Assembly (NCBI RefSeq): GCF_003259935.1 | Contig: NZ_QLMH01000004.1 | Location: 124,001-188,000 of the forward strand | Direction of reading: 5' to 3' | Length of the DNA: 64,000 bases | From: Paranoxybacillus vitaminiphilus | Lineage (GTDB): Bacteria; Bacillota; Bacilli; Bacillales; Anoxybacillaceae | In this document: piece by piece, positions 10,509 through 21,504 of the stretch | Layout: each line of letters opens with the position of its first letter | How positions within the stretch are numbered: position 1 is the stretch's first letter | Program-made: the position numbers and the translations under genes | Notes under the pieces: model-generated | Seen by the model: only the letters and a program-made list of their open reading frames with translations | Databases searched by the model: none | Told to the model about the DNA's origin: nothing

Positions 10509-13500
10509 TTACATGTTGCGGCGATATTGACCGCCGACTTCGTATAGCGCCTTTGTAATTTGACCAAGGCTGGCAACTTTCACTGTTTCCATCAATTCTT
10601 CAAAAATATTGCCGCCGCTTACTGCCACATGCTTTAAGCGTTTCAGCGCCTCGTCTACTTTATCTTTATTGCGCTCTTGGAAGGCGCGCAAATTGTTAAT
10701 TTGCAATTCTTTTTCTTCATAAGAAGCGCGCGCCAGCTGGATCTTATTCAATTCTTCTTCAGATGGCGGATTTGGGTTTAAATATGTGTTCACGCCGATA
10801 ATCGGAAGCTCTCCGCTATGCTTTTTCATTTCATAATACATCGACTCATCTTGAATTTTTCCGCGCTGATATTGCATCTCCATCGCACCGAGCACGCCGC
10901 CGCGGTCATTGAGCCGTTCAAATTCTTTCAATACCGCTTCTTCTACTAAGTCGGTTAACTCTTCAATAATAAACGAGCCTTGCAATGGATTTTCGTTTTT
11001 CGTTAAGCCATGCTCTTTTGTAATAATAAGTTGAATCGCCATCGCACGGCGGACAGATTCTTCTGTCGGCGTTGTGATCGCTTCATCATATGCATTTGTA
11101 TGCAATGAGTTGCAGTTGTCATGAATCGCCATCAATGCCTGCAGTGTTGTGCGAATATCATTAAAGTCAATCTCTTGTGCATGGAGCGAACGGCCTGATG
11201 TTTGAACATGATATTTTAATTTTTGGCTTCTTTCATTTGCTCCGTATTTTTCACGCATGACAATCGCCCAAATGCGGCGCGCCACACGGCCAAGCACCGT
11301 ATACTCCGGATCGAGTCCGTTGCTGAAGAAGAAGGAGAGGTTTGGCGCAAAATCGTCAATATGCATGCCGCGGCTTAAGTAGTACTCGACGTACGTAAAG
11401 CCGTTGGCCAACGTAAACGCAAGCTGCGAAATTGGATTCGCTCCCGCTTCGGCAATATGATAGCCGGAAATCGAGACAGAATAATAGTTGCGCACTTTAT
11501 TTTTTATGAAGTACTCTTGAATGTCTCCCATCATTTTCAGCGCAAATTCGGTTGAGAAAATACATGTGTTTTGTCCTTGGTCTTCTTTCAGAATATCCGC
11601 TTGCACCGTACCGCGCACCCTTTGCAGCGTATATGCCTTTACCTCTTCATATTCTGCTTCTGTTAACGGACGGCCCAACTCAGCTTCACGTTTTTCTACT
11701 TGCTGATCGATAGCCGTATTCATAAACATTGCTAAAATAATTGGTGCCGGACCGTTAATAGTCATCGAAACGGAAGTTAATGGATCGCATAAATCAAAGC
11801 CTTTATACAGCTTTTTCATATCATCTAACGTACATACGCTGACGCCGCTTTCGCCGATTTTTCCGAAAATGTCCGGGCGATAGTCCGGGTCTTCTCCGTA
11901 CAATGTAACGGAATCAAACGCTGTACTTAAACGCTTTGCTGGATCATCTTTACATAAATAATGGAAGCGGCGGTTTGTCCGCTCAGGTGTTCCTTCACCG
12001 GCAAATTGCCGTTTCGGATCTTCATCTTGGCGCTTAAATGGGAACACACCCGCTGTAAACGGGAAGGACCCCGGTATGTTTTCTTTATATACCCAGCGCA
12101 AAATCTCGCCGTAATCTTTAAATTTTGGAAGTGCCACTTTCGGAATATCCAAGCCGGATAAGCTTTTTGTTTTCAGCTCTGTAACAATTTCCTTGTCACG
12201 AATTTTTGTGACAAATTGATCCGCTGCATATTTTGCTTTTAAATCCTCCCAAGAAGCAAGAATTTGTTTTGATTCTGGAGTCAGCTGATTTTCACAGTGC
12301 TGTTTCAATGCTTCCAATGAAGTAAGAATTTCTTCGTTTCGCTCGCGCTCTTTCACCGCTTCAATCGCACCTTCTAACTGAAACAAGCGGCGCGCAATGT
12401 TCACTTGTTGTTCAACCTTTTTATGATAGTTGCGAACCGTTTCGGTAATTTCACGCAAATAGTGGCGACGTTCATTCGGAATAATGACGTTTTGTTTTTG
12501 GACATGGTCCACTTTTTGGAGTGTTGTCGTCCAGTTTGTTCCTGCTTTTTTGTTAATTAGATCAATGAGGGCAACAAATAATGTGTTCGTTCCCGGATCG
12601 TTAAATTGGCTGGCAATTGTACCGTAAACAGGCATTTCTGATAAGTCTTTATCAAAGAGCTGATGGCTGCGCTGATATTGCTTTTGCACTTGGCGTTTCG
12701 CATCTTCGGAGCCTTTTCGGTCAAATTTGTTAATGACGACTAAATCGGCATAGTCAATCATATCGATTTTCTCAAGCTGTGACGGTGCCCCAAACTCGCT
12801 CGTCATAACATACATGGAAATGTCGCATACTTCCGTAATCGCTGCATCACCTTGACCAATTCCGCTTGTCTCGACAATGATTAAGTCGAACCCAGCTGCT
12901 TTGACAATATTAATCGCATCTTTAATCGCAAGTGACAACTCAGAACGGGAATTTCTTGTCGCTAAACTGCGCATATAGACGCGCGGCGAGTTAATGGAGT
13001 TCATGCGAATGCGGTCACCTAAAAGCGCCCCGCCTGTTTTTTGTTTCGTTGGGTCAACAGATAGCACCGCGACTTTCTTTTCCGGAATTTCATTTAAGAA
13101 ACGGCGGATGAGCTCGTCTGTCAATGAACTTTTACCTGCACCGCCCGTACCGGTAATACCGACAACCGGAACCGGCTTTGTCAGTTCTTTCACTTTTTCC
13201 ATGACGCTTTCGACTGTCGCCGCTGCTTCCTCTGCTGCGTCAATGCGGTTTTCTGAAAATGTAATTAAGCGGGCGATCGCCTGTACATCCCCTTTCGGCA
13301 GCCGTTCAATTTCGTCAGTAATTTCCCGGACAGTTGGAAAATCGCACTCTTCCATCATGACGTTAATCATTCCTTGCAACCCAAGGGCGCGGCCATCTTC
13401 CGGCGAGAAAATGCGGGCAATTCCGTATTCGTGCAGCTCTTTTATTTCTCTAGGAATAATGACGCCGCCACCGCCGCCATAAATACGGATATGCGGCGCA

Positions 13501-13766
13501 CCGCGTTCTTTTAACAAGTCATACATATATTTAAAAAACTCCATATGCCCGCCTTGATAGGAAGATACGGCAACCCCTTGTACATCTTCTTGAATCGCCG
13601 CGTTGACAATTTCCCCAACAGAGCGGTTATGTCCTAAGTGAATGACCTCGGCACCGCTGGCTTGTAAAATGCGGCGCATAATATTAATCGATGCGTCATG
13701 ACCGTCAAACAAGCTGGATGCTGTTACAAAGCGAACGTGATGTTTCGGACGATAAATATGCGTCAT
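10509..13766 (-). CDS. icmF: Fused isobutyryl-CoA mutase IcmF (B12 enzyme plus G-protein chaperone)
   Basis: Adenosylcobalamin enzyme interconverting isobutyryl-CoA and n-butyryl-CoA; 1085 aa, matching the three-part IcmF fusion described in Geobacillus kaustophilus. Residues about 10-140 are the B12-binding domain with the cobalt-ligand His23 in FDGHDAS. Residues about 195-420 are the MeaB-like GTPase: P-loop GTGGAGKSS at 206-214 and base-recognition NKFD at 346-349. The C-terminal TIM-barrel mutase runs from about 560 to the end ([12 protein letters not shown]). Fourteen bp separate it from the upstream TetR gene. It would feed valine-derived acyl-CoA into the beta-oxidation genes upstream. 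Confidence 0.96.
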   Translation of the reverse strand: MTHIYRPKHHVRFVTASSLFDGHDASINIMRRILQASGAEVIHLGHNRSVGEIVNAAIQEDVQGVAVSSYQGGHMEFFKYMYDLLKERGAPHIRIYGGGGGVIIPREIKELHEYGIARIFSPEDGRALGLQGMINVMMEECDFPTVREITDEIERLPKGDVQAIARLITFSENRIDAAEEAAATVESVMEKVKELTKPVPVVGITGTGGAGKSSLTDELIRRFLNEIPEKKVAVLSVDPTKQKTGGALLGDRIRMNSINSPRVYMRSLATRNSRSELSLAIKDAINIVKAAGFDLIIVETSGIGQGDAAITEVCDISMYVMTSEFGAPSQLEKIDMIDYADLVVINKFDRKGSEDAKRQVQKQYQRSHQLFDKDLSEMPVYGTIASQFNDPGTNTLFVALIDLINKKAGTNWTTTLQKVDHVQKQNVIIPNERRHYLREITETVRNYHKKVEQQVNIARRLFQLEGAIEAVKERERNEEILTSLEALKQHCENQLTPESKQILASWEDLKAKYAADQFVTKIRDKEIVTELKTKSLSGLDIPKVALPKFKDYGEILRWVYKENIPGSFPFTAGVFPFKRQDEDPKRQFAGEGTPERTNRRFHYLCKDDPAKRLSTAFDSVTLYGEDPDYRPDIFGKIGESGVSVCTLDDMKKLYKGFDLCDPLTSVSMTINGPAPIILAMFMNTAIDQQVEKREAELGRPLTEAEYEEVKAYTLQRVRGTVQADILKEDQGQNTCIFSTEFALKMMGDIQEYFIKNKVRNYYSVSISGYHIAEAGANPISQLAFTLANGFTYVEYYLSRGMHIDDFAPNLSFFFSNGLDPEYTVLGRVARRIWAIVMREKYGANERSQKLKYHVQTSGRSLHAQEIDFNDIRTTLQALMAIHDNCNSLHTNAYDEAITTPTEESVRRAMAIQLIITKEHGLTKNENPLQGSFIIEELTDLVEEAVLKEFERLNDRGGVLGAMEMQYQRGKIQDESMYYEMKKHSGELPIIGVNTYLNPNPPSEEELNKIQLARASYEEKELQINNLRAFQERNKDKVDEALKRLKHVAVSGGNIFEELMETVKVASLGQITKALYEVGGQYRRNM

Positions 13767-13780
13767 ACCTTCTCCCCCTT

Positions 13781-14410
13781 TTATGACCGATTCTCCAAAA
13801 TCCCCTTTAACAATAAGTTCGTTTGCAGCTCAATGTACTCATCAAGCGTGTACATTTTTTGTAATGCCCAACGCCGGAAGCTCCACATTTGTCCCAAAAC
13901 GAAAATGTTGTGAGCAAATAAGCGAATTTCTTGTTCATTTAAGTGAAATACTCCGTTATCGACACATTTTTTCAAGATGTTTTCGAACATGCTAACCATT
14001 TGCAGCTCTTTATTCAACACATATGGCAAAGATTCTTTGCTTAGTGATTTCACTTCCTGATACATGACAAGCACTTCATCTTGCAATTCATCAACCACTT
14101 TAAAGTAATGGGCAATGGCCAATTTAAAGCTTTCGAGAGTACCTTGATGTGTATCAATATCTTTTTCCATGCGCTCGCGCACTTCATCGTAAATGCGGTC
14201 ACATACTAAGTAAAGAATATCTTCTTTTTGCCGGATATATTCATAAAGCGTTCCGATACTGAAGCCGGATGCTTTGGCAATTTCCCTTGTCGTCGTACGA
14301 TGAAAGCCTTTTTGTTTAAACAGGGCAATTGCTCCTTTAATCATTTGGTTACGCCTTTTTTTAATAAGGCGCTCATCTTTAACAGATGCCGGTACTTCAC
14401 GCTTGCTCAT
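13781..14410 (-). CDS. TetR/AcrR family regulator, probably of acyl-CoA catabolism
   Basis: 209-aa repressor-type protein. The N-terminal helix-turn-helix (about 23-70; [28 protein letters not shown] split over helices) is a standard TetR domain, and the C-terminal helical part would bind the effector. ATG at 14410 has AGGTG six bases upstream. Its location inside an acyl-CoA degradation cluster and before icmF suggests an acyl-CoA effector. It is a paralogue in role, not clearly an orthologue, of B. subtilis FadR. Inverted repeats in the thl and fadF promoters are candidate targets. Confidence 0.88.
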   Translation of the reverse strand: MSKREVPASVKDERLIKKRRNQMIKGAIALFKQKGFHRTTTREIAKASGFSIGTLYEYIRQKEDILYLVCDRIYDEVRERMEKDIDTHQGTLESFKLAIAHYFKVVDELQDEVLVMYQEVKSLSKESLPYVLNKELQMVSMFENILKKCVDNGVFHLNEQEIRLFAHNIFVLGQMWSFRRWALQKMYTLDEYIELQTNLLLKGILENRS

Positions 14411-14429
14411 TGTCATCACCTACAAAAGA

Positions 14430-14480
14430 TGAGGCTGACTTTTCCAATATTCACATTTATTGTGCGATGATCAGCCCCAT
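14430..14480. repeat. Short long-palindrome element, copy 3 (internal deletion form)
   Basis: GAGGCTGAC/ATCAGCCCC outer arms with a CACATTTATTGTG centre, only about 50 bp, lacking the inner arms of the full copies. Located between acdA and the tetR gene. Confidence 0.6.
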
Positions 14481-14496
14481 TATATTGATCAAATCA

Positions 14497-15636
14497 TTAT
14501 TTGGTTAACATACGAGAAATAACAATACGTTGAATTTCTTGTGTTCCTTCATAAATTTGCGTAATTTTTGCATCGCGCATGAAACGTTCAACCGGATAGT
14601 CTTTCGTATAACCGTATCCGCCAAAAATTTGTACGGCATCGACTGTTACTTTCATTGCCGTGTCACCGGCGAACAATTTGGCCATTGCCGATTCTTTTCC
14701 GTACGGCAGACCGTTTGATTCAAGCCATGCCGCCTGGTACGTCAGCAAGCGGGCCGCTTCAATCGCCGTTGCCATATCCGCCAATTTAAAACTGACACCT
14801 TGCTGTTCAATAATTGGTTTGCCGAACTGAACGCGTCCTTTTGCATATTCCACTGCCGCATCCAATGCTCCCTGGGCAATACCGACGGCCTGTGCCGCGA
14901 TGCCGTTGCGGCCGCCGTCTAATGTCATCATCGCAATTTTAAAGCCTTCTCCTTCTTGACCAAGAAGGTTTTCTTTCGGAATGCGGCAGTCTTCAAAAAT
15001 TAACTCTGTTGTCGGTGACGAACGGATGCCAAGTTTTTTCTCTTTTTTACCGATGGAGAACCCCGGTGTGCCTTTTTCCACGATGAACGCGCTGATTCCT
15101 CTATGCTTCTTCTCTGGGTCTGTTACGGCAAACACGACATAAATTTCTGCTTCACCGCCGTTTGTAATCCATACTTTTGAGCCATTTAATACATAGTGAT
15201 CGCCATCTAATACCGCTCTTGTCTTCATCGAAGACACGTCCGACCCCGCTCCCGGCTCGGAAAGGCCGTAAGCCCCTAGCTTTTCCCCTGTTGCTAATGC
15301 GCGCAAATATTTTTGTTTTTGTTCTTCCGTACCGAACTTATAAATCGGCCAGCTTGCCAAAGAAATGTGTGCAGATAGCGTAACACCTGTAGAAGCGCAT
15401 ACTTTTGATAATTCTTCCACAGCAATGACATAAGCTAAATAGTCGCTGCCGATGCCGCCATATTCTTCCGGCCAAGGAATTCCTGTTAAACCGAGTTCCG
15501 CCATTTTATTAAAAATCTCGCGGTCAAATCGTTCTTCTTCGTCACGCTCTGCCGCTGTCGGTGCGACTTCATTTTTCGCAAAATCGCGCACCATTTTTCG
15601 TATCATTTCATGCTCTTCTGTTAATTGAAAGTTCAT
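14497..15636 (-). CDS. acdA: Acyl-CoA dehydrogenase AcdA
   Basis: FAD enzyme that oxidises acyl-CoA to trans-2-enoyl-CoA; 379 aa. The catalytic base is seen as Glu363 in [11 protein letters not shown]. The FAD/substrate segments [13 protein letters not shown] and [13 protein letters not shown] are present. The protein reads as the orthologue of B. subtilis AcdA (FadF-AcdA-RpoE operon): [20 protein letters not shown] near the N-terminus. It starts 12 bp after the upstream dehydrogenase, so the two are co-transcribed. Electrons would pass via EtfAB to FadF; etf genes are not in this window. Confidence 0.95.
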   Translation of the reverse strand: MNFQLTEEHEMIRKMVRDFAKNEVAPTAAERDEEERFDREIFNKMAELGLTGIPWPEEYGGIGSDYLAYVIAVEELSKVCASTGVTLSAHISLASWPIYKFGTEEQKQKYLRALATGEKLGAYGLSEPGAGSDVSSMKTRAVLDGDHYVLNGSKVWITNGGEAEIYVVFAVTDPEKKHRGISAFIVEKGTPGFSIGKKEKKLGIRSSPTTELIFEDCRIPKENLLGQEGEGFKIAMMTLDGGRNGIAAQAVGIAQGALDAAVEYAKGRVQFGKPIIEQQGVSFKLADMATAIEAARLLTYQAAWLESNGLPYGKESAMAKLFAGDTAMKVTVDAVQIFGGYGYTKDYPVERFMRDAKITQIYEGTQEIQRIVISRMLTK

Positions 15637-15648
15637 GTCCCCATCCCC

Positions 15649-16791
15649 CTATAACTGTTTGCTGATGACTAAGCGCTGAATTTCGCTTGTTCCTTCATAA
15701 ATTTCACAAACTTTTGCATCGCGGAACAGGCGCTCAACCGGGTAGTCTTCTGTATAGCCGTTCCCGCCGAAAATTTGTACCGCTTCGATCGCATTTTCCA
15801 TCGCTGCTCTTGAAGCAAACAGCTTTGCCATGGAAGCTTCTTTGCCGCATGGAAGTCCGTTAGAGCGCAGGAATGCGGCACGGTACACTAACAGTTTCGC
15901 GGCTTCAACCGCCGTTGCCATATCCGCAAGCTTAAATGCCACACTTTGCTGTTCAGCAATCGGTTTGCCGAATTGAATCCGCTCTTTGGCATAGGCGGTC
16001 GCATGTTCTAATGCCGCTTCCGCAATTCCGAGCGATTGTGCGGCAATGCCGATGCGGCCGGCATCAAGGTTAGCCATCGCAATTTTAAAGCCTTGTCCTT
16101 CTTCGCCTAATAAATTTTCTGCCGGTACCTTTGCATCTTCAAAGGAAATTTGCACTGTGCGCGAACCGTGCAGTCCCATCTTTTTCTCGTCTTTGCCGAT
16201 CATCAATCCAGGCGTGTTTTTTTCAACAATAAAAGCAGAAACGCCGCGGCTTCCCGGTTCATCATGGTTGGTGCGGGCAAAGACGATATACGTATCCGCC
16301 TCACCGCCGTTTGTAATGAATACTTTTGAGCCGTTAAGAATATAGTAATCACCTTGGCGAACCGCTTTCGTTTTTAAGCTTTTTGCATCGGAACCTGCCC
16401 CCGGCTCCGTTAAGCAAAACGCTCCCAAATATTCGCCGCTTGCTAATTTCGGCACATACTTTCGCTTTTGCTCTTCCGTACCAAAATATAAAATTGGATT
16501 TGTGCCGACAGACGTATGCACGGATAAAATAACGCCGACAGTCGCGCTGACCTTTGAGATTTCATGAATCGCAATAATGTAGGAAGTAAAGTCCATTCCC
16601 GCGCCGCCGTATTGTTCAGGAATGGTGATTCCCATTAAACCGAGCTCCGCCATTTTCTTTAAAATTTCGCGCGGAAACTCTCCCTTTTCCATCCGTTCAA
16701 CAAACGGCGCAATTTCATTTTCTGCAAACTCTTTAACCATTTTCCGCATCATTTCTTGTTCTTCTGTAAAACGTAAATTCACGTATGCCAC
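15649..16791 (-). CDS. Acyl-CoA dehydrogenase (short/branched-chain type, MmgC-like)
   Basis: 380-aa paralogue of the neighbouring AcdA with the same fold and signature: [28 protein letters not shown] and catalytic Glu366 in [11 protein letters not shown]. Pairing with IcmF and a 3-hydroxybutyryl-CoA dehydrogenase suggests short-chain (butyryl/isobutyryl) substrates, but chain length cannot be read from the sequence with confidence. Tight spacing to acdA (12 bp) and to the upstream dehydrogenase gene (26 bp) indicates one operon. Confidence 0.93.
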   Translation of the reverse strand: MAYVNLRFTEEQEMMRKMVKEFAENEIAPFVERMEKGEFPREILKKMAELGLMGITIPEQYGGAGMDFTSYIIAIHEISKVSATVGVILSVHTSVGTNPILYFGTEEQKRKYVPKLASGEYLGAFCLTEPGAGSDAKSLKTKAVRQGDYYILNGSKVFITNGGEADTYIVFARTNHDEPGSRGVSAFIVEKNTPGLMIGKDEKKMGLHGSRTVQISFEDAKVPAENLLGEEGQGFKIAMANLDAGRIGIAAQSLGIAEAALEHATAYAKERIQFGKPIAEQQSVAFKLADMATAVEAAKLLVYRAAFLRSNGLPCGKEASMAKLFASRAAMENAIEAVQIFGGNGYTEDYPVERLFRDAKVCEIYEGTSEIQRLVISKQL

Positions 16792-16817
16792 CTTCTTTGT
16801 TGGAATTTAGCCATGAG

Positions 16818-17669
16818 TTATTCGTATGTGTAAAAACCTCTTCCGGTTTTGCGTCCAAGCCAGCCGGCTTTCACATATTTTCTTAACAACGGGCAAGGAC
16901 GGTATTTGTCATCGCCAAATCCTTCATGTAATGTTTCCATAATATAGAGGCACGTATCTAACCCGATAAAGTCCGCTAAAGTTAGAGGCCCCATCGGATG
17001 ATTCATGCCGAGCTTCATCACTTCATCGATCGCTTCTTTTGTTGCTACCCCTTCATATAACGCATAAATCGCTTCGTTAATCATCGGCATTAAAATGCGA
17101 TTCGACACAAACCCAGGGAAATCGTTCACTTCTACCGGCACTTTATTCAATTTGCGCGTAATATCTTCGATTGTTTGGTACACTTCATCGGCTGTTGCTA
17201 AGCCGCGAATAATTTCAACAAGCTTCATGACAGGAACTGGGTTCATAAAGTGCATGCCGATCACTTTTTCTGGCCGTTTCGTTGCTGCGGCGATTTCCGT
17301 GATTGGTAATGAGGAAGTATTTGTTGCTAAAATGGCATGCTCTGGAGCGATTTCGTCAAGCTGGGAGAAAATACTTGTTTTCACTTCCATGTTTTCCACA
17401 ACAGCTTCGATGACTAAATCAATGTTTCTTGCATTGTTTAAGTCAAGGGAAGGAGTAATTCGATTTAAAATGCTTTCTTTCTCTTCTTCTGTCATTCGTC
17501 CTTTTTCAACTTGACGCGTTAAATTTTTTGTGATTGTCGCAAGTCCGCGATCCACATACTCTTGTTTTAAGTCGTGCAAGAAAACATCGTATCCGGCCAT
17601 GGCACAAACTTGGGCAATGCCAGAACCCATTTGCCCGGCACCAACAACCATCATTTTTTGTACGTCCAT
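16818..17669 (-). CDS. mmgB: 3-hydroxybutyryl-CoA dehydrogenase
   Basis: NAD(P)-dependent oxidation of 3-hydroxyacyl-CoA to 3-oxoacyl-CoA; 283 aa. The Rossmann motif [11 protein letters not shown] is at 10-20 and the catalytic His140 is in [15 protein letters not shown], with Glu152 nearby. The C-terminal dimer domain ([33 protein letters not shown]) is complete. ATG at 17669 is preceded by GGGGGATGGGA; the frame extends 25 codons further upstream without a ribosome site and runs into the repeat. Named after the B. subtilis mother-cell gene; equivalent to Hbd. Confidence 0.93.
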   Translation of the reverse strand: MDVQKMMVVGAGQMGSGIAQVCAMAGYDVFLHDLKQEYVDRGLATITKNLTRQVEKGRMTEEEKESILNRITPSLDLNNARNIDLVIEAVVENMEVKTSIFSQLDEIAPEHAILATNTSSLPITEIAAATKRPEKVIGMHFMNPVPVMKLVEIIRGLATADEVYQTIEDITRKLNKVPVEVNDFPGFVSNRILMPMINEAIYALYEGVATKEAIDEVMKLGMNHPMGPLTLADFIGLDTCLYIMETLHEGFGDDKYRPCPLLRKYVKAGWLGRKTGRGFYTYE

Positions 17670-17706
17670 TGTCCCATCCCCCATCAACGAATATTTTTTG
17701 AACAAT

Positions 17707-17814
17707 AGCGCTGACCCATAAGTGTCTGACCTCACGTAATTCATTGATCCAATGTTATGCTCTATCTTATCTATTGTGTTGCGGGATCTGACACTTCGCT
17801 GTCGGGTCAGCCTT
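17707..17814. repeat. Long-palindrome element, copy 4 (between thl and mmgB)
   Basis: GCTGACCCATAAGTGTCTGAC left arms and GGGATCTGACACTT...GGGTCAGCC right arms, about 108 bp. It lies 8 bp beyond the thiolase stop and inside the predicted operon, so it may reduce read-through into mmgB. Confidence 0.85.
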
Positions 17815-17821
17815 ACTATTT

Positions 17822-19003
17822 TTAGTTAACTTCAATCATAATCGCATCGCCTTGGCCGCCGCCGCTGCAAATAGAAGCAATGCCAATTCCGCCGCCGCGG
17901 CGCTTTAACTCATGAATAAGCGTAATAATAATGCGTGCTCCGCTTGCACCGATTGGATGTCCTAGCGCTACTGCACCGCCGTTGACATTGACTTTTTCCG
18001 GATCTAACCCGGCAATTTTGATGCTTGCTAACGCCACTGCGGCAAATGCTTCGTTAATTTCAAATAAATCAATTTCATCTGCTGTTTTGCCTGTTTTTCT
18101 TAGCAATTCTTTGATGACAAGACCCGGTGTTTTCGGGAAGTCTTTTGCTTCAACAGCAATCGATGTATGAGCAAGAATCGTTGCCAGCGGTTTTCTTCCT
18201 TCACGCAATGCCCGCTCTTCGCTCATCAATACAAGCGCTGCCGCTCCATCATTGACGCCAGGGGCATTTCCTGCCGTAATCGTTCCTGTCGGGTCAAACA
18301 CAGGAGCAAGTTTCGCTAATTTTTCAAGAGATGTATCTTTGCGCGGCGCTTCATCGTGTTCAACTAGAAGAGGCTCGCCTTTGCGCTGCGGAATTTCCAC
18401 CGGCACGATCTCCTCCGCTAACTTTCCAGACTCAATGGCCGCAATGGCACGCTGATGGCTGCGGTATGCCCAGGCATCTTGTTCTTGTCGGCTAATTTCA
18501 AGCTCTTGTGCTGTTTGGCTCCCATAGTTGCCCATATGCACGCCCGTAAAGCTGCAAGTTAACCCATCATATACCATTAAGTCTTTTACTGTTGAATCTC
18601 CCATGCGGAATCCCCAACGCGCCTTCGGCAACAAGTAAGGAGCATTGCTCATTGATTCCATTCCGCCCGCAACAATGACTTCTTCGTCGCCTGCGCGAAT
18701 AATTTGATCGGCAAGCGTAACGCTGCGCATACCGGATGCGCACACTTTATTGATTGTTTCTGTTTTAACTTCCCAAGGAATTCCTGCATAACGAGCTGCC
18801 TGCCGGGATGGAATTTGTCCTTGACCGCCTTGAAGCACCGTTCCTAAAATCACTTCATCTACTTCTTCTGCCTTTACTTGAGCGCGCAGCAATGCCTCCT
18901 TTACAGCGATCCCGCCTAATTGAGATGCTGTTAAAGAGCTTAATCCGCCGCCAAATTTACCAAACGGAGTGCGCACTCCGCTTAAAATAACCGTTTTTCC
19001 CAT
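17822..19003 (-). CDS. Acetyl-CoA C-acetyltransferase (thiolase)
   Basis: Thiolytic cleavage of 3-ketoacyl-CoA, or condensation of two acetyl-CoA; 393 aa. All three thiolase catalytic residues are seen: acyl-carrying Cys88 (NKVCASGM), His349 (GHPIGASGA) and Cys379 (ICSGGGQG). ATG at 19003 follows a GGGGAGAGGG ribosome site. Equivalent genes in relatives are called mmgA, thlA or atoB. It is the first gene of the mmgB-acd-acdA direction and has a promoter overlapped by a candidate operator at 19097-19110. Confidence 0.95.
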   Translation of the reverse strand: MGKTVILSGVRTPFGKFGGGLSSLTASQLGGIAVKEALLRAQVKAEEVDEVILGTVLQGGQGQIPSRQAARYAGIPWEVKTETINKVCASGMRSVTLADQIIRAGDEEVIVAGGMESMSNAPYLLPKARWGFRMGDSTVKDLMVYDGLTCSFTGVHMGNYGSQTAQELEISRQEQDAWAYRSHQRAIAAIESGKLAEEIVPVEIPQRKGEPLLVEHDEAPRKDTSLEKLAKLAPVFDPTGTITAGNAPGVNDGAAALVLMSEERALREGRKPLATILAHTSIAVEAKDFPKTPGLVIKELLRKTGKTADEIDLFEINEAFAAVALASIKIAGLDPEKVNVNGGAVALGHPIGASGARIIITLIHELKRRGGGIGIASICSGGGQGDAIMIEVN

Positions 19004-19082
19004 TTCCCTCTCCCCTTTAAAAAATGTATATGTTGAACTAGGCAACGCCTAACGTTCAGACATGTGAACTCTAAAGAAAGCG

Positions 19083-19111
19083 ATTACAAAATCGACTGAA
19101 CGTTCGCTCAA
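19083..19111 (-). promoter_or_regulatory. thl promoter with overlapping operator
   Basis: Minus strand TTGAGC (19106-19111), 17 bases, TGTAAT (19083-19088). The imperfect inverted repeat TGAACGTTCGCTCA (plus strand, 19097-19110) covers the -35 and half the spacer. A second half site, AACGTTCA, is at 19051-19058. The operator resembles the one in the fadF promoter (TGAAYG-NN-CRNTCA), suggesting a shared repressor. Confidence 0.5.
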
Positions 19112-19129
19112 TTTATAATGTTATGGTAA

Positions 19130-19163
19130 GGGGCTGACCCAAAAGCAGAGTGTCAACCCCCTT
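19130..19163. repeat. Remnant of a long-palindrome element (one arm only)
   Basis: GGGGCTGACCCAAAAGCAGA and GTGTCAACCCC resemble a single left arm of the family without its partner. Located between fadF and thl, which leaves no clear terminator for fadF. Confidence 0.5.
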
Positions 19164-19214
19164 CAAATTTATTATACTATATTTTACTGATAATTCATTA
19201 TTTTTTTAATTCGT

Positions 19215-21299
19215 TTATTTATGTGCAAATACAGATTTTTCTAATAATTCAGCGACATCATAAGTTGCCACTTGATCTTCTACTTCTTTCGCTTTTGTTC
19301 CGTCTGTCAACATCGTTAAGCAATAAGGACAGCCAGAACTGATGACGGTTGGATTGACCTCCAGCGCTTGTTCCGTGCGTGCGACGTTTATGCGCGTTCC
19401 TGTCGTTTCCTCCATCCACATGAGGCCGCCGCCAGCGCCACAGCACATTCCTGTTTCACGGTTACGTTCCATCTCAACAAGTTTTACGCCAGGAATAGAG
19501 CGTAAAATTTTCCGCGGTTGTTCGTATACATCGTTATAGCGTCCGAGGTAACATGAATCATGGAACGTAACCGTTTCGTTCACTTCATATTTCGGCACTA
19601 ATCTGCCTTCTTCAATGAGCTTTGCAAGCAATTCTGTGTGATGATATACTTCCGCCTCTAAACCGAAATCAGGGTATTCGTTTTTGAACGTGTTGTAAGC
19701 GTGCGGGTCAATCGTTACGATTTTCTTAACGCCTGCTTTTTCAAATTCAGCAATATTGTTTGCTGCTAGTTCCTGGAATAAAAATTCATTTCCAAGACGG
19801 CGCGGCGTATCTCCGGAGTTTTTCTCTTTGTTTCCTAAAATCGCAAACTTGACGCCCGCTTCGTTTAAAAGACGCGCAAACGCTAAAGCGATTTTTTGGC
19901 TGCGATTATCAAATGCTCCCATTGAGCCAACCCAGAATAAATATTCAAACTCTTCACCGGCTTTCTGCATTTCTTTTACTGTTGGAATATGAACATCTTC
20001 TCTTAATTCACGCCAATTTTCTTTTTCTTTTCGGTTGAGTCCCCACGGGTTTCCTTGACGTTCAATGTTTGTCATCGCCCGTTGTGCATCTGGATTCATT
20101 CTGCCTTCCGTTAGTACGAGATAACGGCGAAGATCGATAATTTTATCGACGTGTTCGTTCATAACCGGACATTGGTCTTCACAATTGCGGCATGTTGTAC
20201 ATGCCCAAATTTCTTCTTCCGTGATGACATCGCCAATCAAATTTGGCATTTCTAGCGCTGCTGCCTGCTCTTGCGCTCCTTGTGCCGCAAAAGCAAGTTG
20301 ATTTCCCTTTGTGTTTTTAAATAAAAATGTCGGCACCCAAGGCGCTCTTGACGTGACGGCTGCACCTTTTTCGGTTAAATGGTCGCGCAGCTTTAAAATT
20401 AAATCCATTGGTGAAAGCATTTTTCCTGTTCCCGTCGCCGGGCACATGTTTGTACAGCGGCCGCACTCCACACAAGCGTATAAATCAATCAGCTGCGTTT
20501 GCTTAAAGTCTTCAATTTTTCCAACGCCAAATGATTCTTGTGTTTCATCTTCAAAATCGATTTTTTCAAGTTTTGGTCTAGACAGCCGGCTGAAAAATAC
20601 ATTCACAGGACCGGCAATTAAGTGCGCATGCTTTGATTGCGGTACATACACTAGAAATGTAAGCAAAATTAATAAATGTACCCACCAAGAAACATAGAAA
20701 AGAAAAGCCGCTCCTGTTTGACCTGTCCATTGGAATGCAGCGGCAATCGCTGAGGCGACAGGTTCGCTCCACTTCATATCTTCGCCGTGCCAAATGATGC
20801 TCATTCCGTTGCCAAACAATACAGACAGCATGAGACCGCCGATGAAAATTAATACTAAGCCTGCTTTAAAATCGCGTTTTAAACGAACAAGTTTTTCAAT
20901 ATAGCGGCGGTAAAATGCCCAAAATACTGCAAATAAAATGATCAGCGTAACAATTTCTTGGAAAAACGTAAAGGCAGGATACAGCGGACCAAGCGGAAGG
21001 TGAGCCCCCGGTACTAATCCTTTAATGATGAAATCAATCGCACCGAATTGGACGAGAATAAAACCGTAGAAAAACATCACATGAATGATTCCGCTTTTTT
21101 TATCTTTCAATAGCTTTTTCTGCCCGAAAACATTGACCCAGATTTTTTCTAAGCGCTCTTTTACTTTTTGGTCAAATTCCACTTTTTTGCCTAATTTAAT
21201 GTAGGCAATTCTCGTTTGGACCAGATAAATAAATAAATACACTGCGTAAGCGGTTACAAACAAAAACGCAACAAAATTAATGAGCAGTAATCCGTTCAC
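19215..21299 (-). CDS. fadF: FadF-type membrane iron-sulfur oxidoreductase (electron transfer from fatty acid oxidation)
   Basis: 694-aa protein, orthologue of B. subtilis FadF (YwjF). Five membrane helices occupy about 5-27, 70-95, 108-133, 147-167 and 197-220 (nitrate-reductase gamma-like haem domain). Two 4Fe-4S motifs follow: C276, C279, C282, C286 and C367, C370, C373, C377. Two CCG-type domains close it (HDSCYLGRYN...CCGAGGG and SSGCPYC). The family is thought to pass electrons from EtfAB to menaquinone. The start is GTG at 21299 after GGGGAA. It sits upstream of thl in the same direction, under an operator-bearing promoter. Confidence 0.92.
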   Translation of the reverse strand: MNGLLLINFVAFLFVTAYAVYLFIYLVQTRIAYIKLGKKVEFDQKVKERLEKIWVNVFGQKKLLKDKKSGIIHVMFFYGFILVQFGAIDFIIKGLVPGAHLPLGPLYPAFTFFQEIVTLIILFAVFWAFYRRYIEKLVRLKRDFKAGLVLIFIGGLMLSVLFGNGMSIIWHGEDMKWSEPVASAIAAAFQWTGQTGAAFLFYVSWWVHLLILLTFLVYVPQSKHAHLIAGPVNVFFSRLSRPKLEKIDFEDETQESFGVGKIEDFKQTQLIDLYACVECGRCTNMCPATGTGKMLSPMDLILKLRDHLTEKGAAVTSRAPWVPTFLFKNTKGNQLAFAAQGAQEQAAALEMPNLIGDVITEEEIWACTTCRNCEDQCPVMNEHVDKIIDLRRYLVLTEGRMNPDAQRAMTNIERQGNPWGLNRKEKENWRELREDVHIPTVKEMQKAGEEFEYLFWVGSMGAFDNRSQKIALAFARLLNEAGVKFAILGNKEKNSGDTPRRLGNEFLFQELAANNIAEFEKAGVKKIVTIDPHAYNTFKNEYPDFGLEAEVYHHTELLAKLIEEGRLVPKYEVNETVTFHDSCYLGRYNDVYEQPRKILRSIPGVKLVEMERNRETGMCCGAGGGLMWMEETTGTRINVARTEQALEVNPTVISSGCPYCLTMLTDGTKAKEVEDQVATYDVAELLEKSVFAHK

Positions 21300-21387
21300 C
21301 GTTCATTCCCCTTTCCCCTTCGATAACATTACATTAATTGAAAATATTTATAACATAATAAATTTTCAGAATTATATTCTTGAGTCT

Positions 21388-21416
21388 ATTTTATTGGTGA
21401 ATGAGCATTCAGTCAA
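21388..21416 (-). promoter_or_regulatory. fadF promoter with inverted-repeat operator in the spacer
   Basis: Minus strand TTGACT (21411-21416), exactly 17 bases, TAAAAT (21388-21393). The inverted repeat TGAATG-AG-CATTCA (plus strand, 21398-21411) fills the spacer. It resembles half of the B. subtilis FadR box (TGAATGANTANTCATTCA), and fadF belongs to that regulon, so FadR or the local TetR protein is the likely repressor. Confidence 0.7.
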
Positions 21417-21504
21417 CAATCTTTTTTTGACAAGTTATCCCATTATTGATTCGAGCCAAGAAGGGAAAATTAATAATTAACGGAAACTAGCGGGAGGGAA
21501 TAAA

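Noticed and set aside
13781-14410. Naming the TetR regulator fadR
   Set aside because: The helix-turn-helix differs from B. subtilis FadR as I remember it, and fadR normally sits by lcfA; a name would overstate the evidence.
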